Shown one piece after another: positions 61,140 to 64,000 of a DNA stretch of 64,000 nt. The DNA lies in contig BDDD01002109.1 in NCBI GenBank assembly GCA_001972305.1, forward strand, positions 62,001 through 126,000, written 5' to 3'. The stretch is from Cephalotus follicularis. Taxonomy: Eukaryota; Streptophyta; Magnoliopsida; Oxalidales; Cephalotaceae. The position numbers were made by a program, and so were the translations under genes. Below the pieces are notes generated by a model. That model was not told where the DNA came from, searched no databases, and worked only from the letters and a program-made list of their open reading frames with translations. Position 1 is the first letter of the stretch. Each line of letters begins with the position of its first letter.

Positions 61140-63550
61140 AACATAACCAACATAATAGCATTAGCAATTCAATAAGGAACCATAGTAGAAGACTATGAGA
61201 GACATGTGATGTAAATCCTGCACACAAATTAAGCATTGTAGATTAGGTCATTCTAGCAAGGCTAGATAAACACATTTGGTTAAGGATGGACTTTTGGACA
61301 TTCGGGACGGGGAGTTCTTTCCAACATGTGAGTTATGTTTTGATTGGCATAATGACCAGATCTCCCTTATCCAAATTGGAGAAAGGGTGGTAGACATATT
61401 TGTCTACACTGAATTTAATGTTGATCAATGCACTGACCGAGGAGGTCTATACCTGTCTGTGAAATTCCAAAATTATCTGAGAGATAATGGAATTCTCTCT
61501 CAATGGTTTGGTCCATAAAGTCTTTTACAAATCTTCCTATTTCCTTCCGGGGTTATGCACTGCAAGAGGTAGCACACAGCCAAATCCAGATTCCTTCAAA
61601 GTCTGTATCCTCCATGTCTTGAAAGGTTGTACAAATGGAGGAAACCCAGCTGTAACCAACCCGAGGGGTTTGAGGACGTCTAGTGTATATTAGAAGGAAG
61701 AGACCTGTTAAGCTGGAGGCACATCATGGTTGTTGCTGGTTTGAGGAATATCCTAAGAAAGGCTTACGATACTATTCTTACCATCCTAGCAAACAAATTG
61801 TATTTGTTTAGCGTACTGTTAATATCCCAGGGATGGGATCCCTGCTTACAGGAAACAGTGGGAGTAAGGTGGAACTAAGGGAGTTCACACCAGGTAAAAC
61901 CCATAGGACAATAAGGAATTAGAAGTGGAATCCTCTACAGACACAATTGGGATTTTATTCCAATATGAGATGGAATCTTAGTAAGGCATTCCTGACTTGA
62001 GGAAATCAGGCAAGGTTTCAACAGCACATGAGAGAAATGGGGGTTTTTTCTCGATGAAGTTACTGACGAGCCTAACGACATCAATGACGTTGAGCCTGAC
62101 AACTACAAGGAATACGTGAAGGGCACAAATTCCAGGGCATGAAAAGAGGTCATGAAATCCAAAATGGACACCATATACGCCAACCGAGTGTGGGACTTGG
62201 TATGATCACCCGAAGGCATAAAATTCTATCGGGTGCAAGTAGATCTTCTAGGGGAAGATAGGCGTAAATGGAATGGTGAAAACCTATAAAGCGAGGTTGG
62301 TCATGAAAGTATATTGGAAACGACAAGGGGTCGATCATACCAAAACCTTAAAACCATCTCAATGCTTTGGTCCATTCGGATATTGCTTACAATTGCCGCT
62401 CATTAAGAGATTAGGCAAATGGATGTCAAGATGGTAATCTTGATGAGGACATGAATATGTCCCAAACCCAAGAGGTTTACATCCAAGGAGCATCTGCATA
62501 GGATGTGCAAGCTTCTAAGGTCTATACATGACCTTAAGTAAGAAACCAATAGCTGAAATATCTATTTTTGATTTTTCAGAACATAGACGTGCCTTGTGTC
62601 TATCGGTAATAGGATGACCCCAATATTACAAACTTGGCTCTATACATGCTCAACATACTAGTTATGGGGAATGAGGTGGGTATGTTGAAGTACAGTTTAC
62701 CAAGAACTTCTCCATAAAGGATTTGGGAGAGACTTCCTACGTGTTGGGAACGAAGATCTATAAGGTTAGATCGAGTAGGTTGCTTGGCTTTCCCAAAACC
62801 AGTATGTCAACAGGGTGCTGAAATGGTATGACACTTAAGAATTCTGCAATTGGCCTACTGCCTTCTGGCCAAGGAATTCACCTTTCCGAGAGGGTGTCAT
62901 CGTAGACGTCTGAGGAAGGGATATACATGAATAGGTAGCTTTTCACTTTGGGTGCAGGCTCCATCATGTATGACGTACCTTGTACTAGGCCTGGTATCAC
63001 ATAAAGCCTTGGGTAAGGCTTGTTGACTTCAGTCCAATTTCCAGTGAAGGGCACTAGGAAATTGTCAAGAAAATTCTTAAAACTTGAGAAGAGCTCAGGA
63101 TACCTTCTTGAAATAAGGAGAAGATAATGAATTAAGACAAAAAGGTTAGTTTCAACTGTGATCGGGTTGATCACAAATCCATTTTAGGATAGGTGGATGT
63201 CCTGAACGGAGGTGTTGTGAGTAGGAGGAGTTCGAAGTAAGGGACTACTTTGAATTTCGCCGCGAAAGTATAATACGTTACAACCAATGATACCAAAAGG
63301 TTAGCTGTTTGGAAGCGGTAGTTCATTATTGAACTTATAATAGTTCCAACCATCGTTAGTCCAGTTATGGTGTACTGTGACTACAATGGGGTTCTTGCAC
63401 AATCCATGGAACCTAGGTCTCACCACTACTCTAAACTTATATAGCAACGGTATCATTCGATTTGAGAGATTATATATAGAGAAAACGTCATATTAGAGAG
63501 AGTCGCAACGGAAGCGAACTTAGCAAACCCACTGATCTTAAGCCATGAGG
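61140..63550 (+). pseudogene. Copia C pol remnants
   Basis: Heavily decayed across frames: integrase traces (KDGLLDIRDGEFFPTCELC, 61284-61340; CTDRGGLYLS, 61430), RT traces (YKARLVMKVYWKRQGVDHTK, 62282; RLGKWMSRW for the usual QMDVKTAFL, 62410), the RNase H lead-in (GLSQNQYVNRVLK-like, 62785) and RNase H (LNGGVVSRRSSKQGTT-like, 63200; YCDYNGVLAQSMEPRSH, 63372). The order matches a copia pol on the + strand. Confidence 0.75.
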
Positions 63551-63564
63551 GCCAAGTCTGAGAT

Positions 63565-63999
63565 TGTTAGATTAAGGGTGTCCCTGCAAACGAAAAGGTT
63601 GGCTGCACACATTTATTTGTAGTACTCCTAGTTGATACAATCTTAATTACCTTTATGCTGTATGTGCATATCCGTAAAAATGGAACCCTTCCTATATGTA
63701 TGCATCCCAAACCATATATACGGATCATCCTAATTTCCATATTAGCTGAATACACATATAGCGCCCTATCATTCGAGGGGTTGGATCTCGTGCTTGGGAG
63801 GTTATAAGAATGAGATCCTTACTCCCTTATGACTAAACATTCCAAGTCGTAGGTTCACTTTCTTGGGGAAATTGATGAACCGCTAAGACATGCCGTATTA
63901 TGCTTGCTCCATATGTTTAGGTGGCGGGTGGAGTATCTCATTGCCATTTGGATATAACCCTAAAGCTGATGCGGGGGGTATGCTGATAGGCATGTTACA
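63565..63999 (+). repeat. Right LTR of copia C
   Basis: Begins TGTTAGATTAAGGG and ends GCATGTTACA one base before the window edge. Confidence 0.9.
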
Positions 64000-64000
64000 T

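Larger units (their letters stand above)
58631..63999 (+). mobile_element. Decayed Ty1/copia element C, 435-bp LTRs, interrupted by a gypsy fragment
   Basis: LTRs 58631-59065 and 63565-63999 are both 435 bp (TGTTAGATTA ... CATGTTACA). The 5' side immediately runs into a gypsy fragment (59110-60549) and an LTR-like piece. Copia pol remnants on the same strand occupy 61140-63550. A degenerate purine tract (GTCTGAGAT) precedes the right LTR. Only one base of right flank is in the window, so the target duplication cannot be checked. Confidence 0.82.

Noticed and set aside
1..64000. tRNA, rRNA or snoRNA genes
   Set aside because: No cloverleaf with A and B boxes or rRNA core motif was noticed on either strand; the tRNA-like strings are LTR primer sites.

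Overview
This is nuclear DNA of a flowering plant, most likely a eudicot with a repeat-rich genome. The only host gene visible is MED13, the subunit of the Mediator CDK8 kinase module known in Arabidopsis as GRAND CENTRAL / MACCHI-BOU 2. It lies on the + strand and fills positions 109-46498. Only the first coding exon, which should hold about 8 residues, is outside the window. I could place 21 exons. Every junction has GT and AG, the phases agree, and the exon lengths sum to 5907 nt, exactly 1969 codons including the final stop. The reading frame is open except for one in-frame TAG at 44628-44630, which would remove the last roughly 305 residues of the PIWI-like C-terminal lobe.

Layout of the gene: exons 109-5158 (N-terminal lobe), one intron of about 26 kb (5159-31203), exons 31204-36011, a 4.2 kb intron (36012-40170), exons 40171-43824, and the last two exons 44569-46498. 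The giant intron is a layered pile of mobile elements: a foldback element with nested palindromes (about 5465-6385); an antisense Ty3/gypsy chromovirus (7167-16609, duplicated target TGTAT) with a copia fragment in one LTR; a long-TIR MITE (17051-17396); and a sense-oriented Ty1/copia element (18316-30483, target AAATG). That copia element contains an internally deleted LINE (about 21460-22858) and a second copia (23776-29512, target GTATT). The second copia is in turn split by a 473-bp LTR mini-element (26047-26519, target GACCC) whose two 179-bp LTRs are identical. The 4.2 kb intron holds a LINE 3' remnant and two elements with PIF/Harbinger-type ends and TTA target duplications. The 1.5 kb intron 40456-41916 holds an element with long inverted ends.

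Downstream of MED13 (about 47 kb to the end) I see no host gene. This part is old retrotransposon sequence: a solo LTR with a perfect CTAGA duplication (47865-49359); a decayed sense Ty3/gypsy of the same LTR family (51420-54995); an antisense element fragment encoding an intron-bearing coiled-coil protein (54996-57440); an antisense copia integrase fragment (57440-58270); and a decayed sense copia bounded by 435-bp LTRs (58631-59065 and 63565-63999) that is interrupted by a Ty3/gypsy RT-RNase H fragment (59110-60549).

I found no tRNA, rRNA, CRISPR array or prokaryote-like operon. The points most worth following up are the single nonsense codon in an otherwise intact MED13, the recently inserted LTR mini-element and its probable parent family in the same intron, and the effect of a 26 kb heterochromatin-like intron on MED13 transcription.
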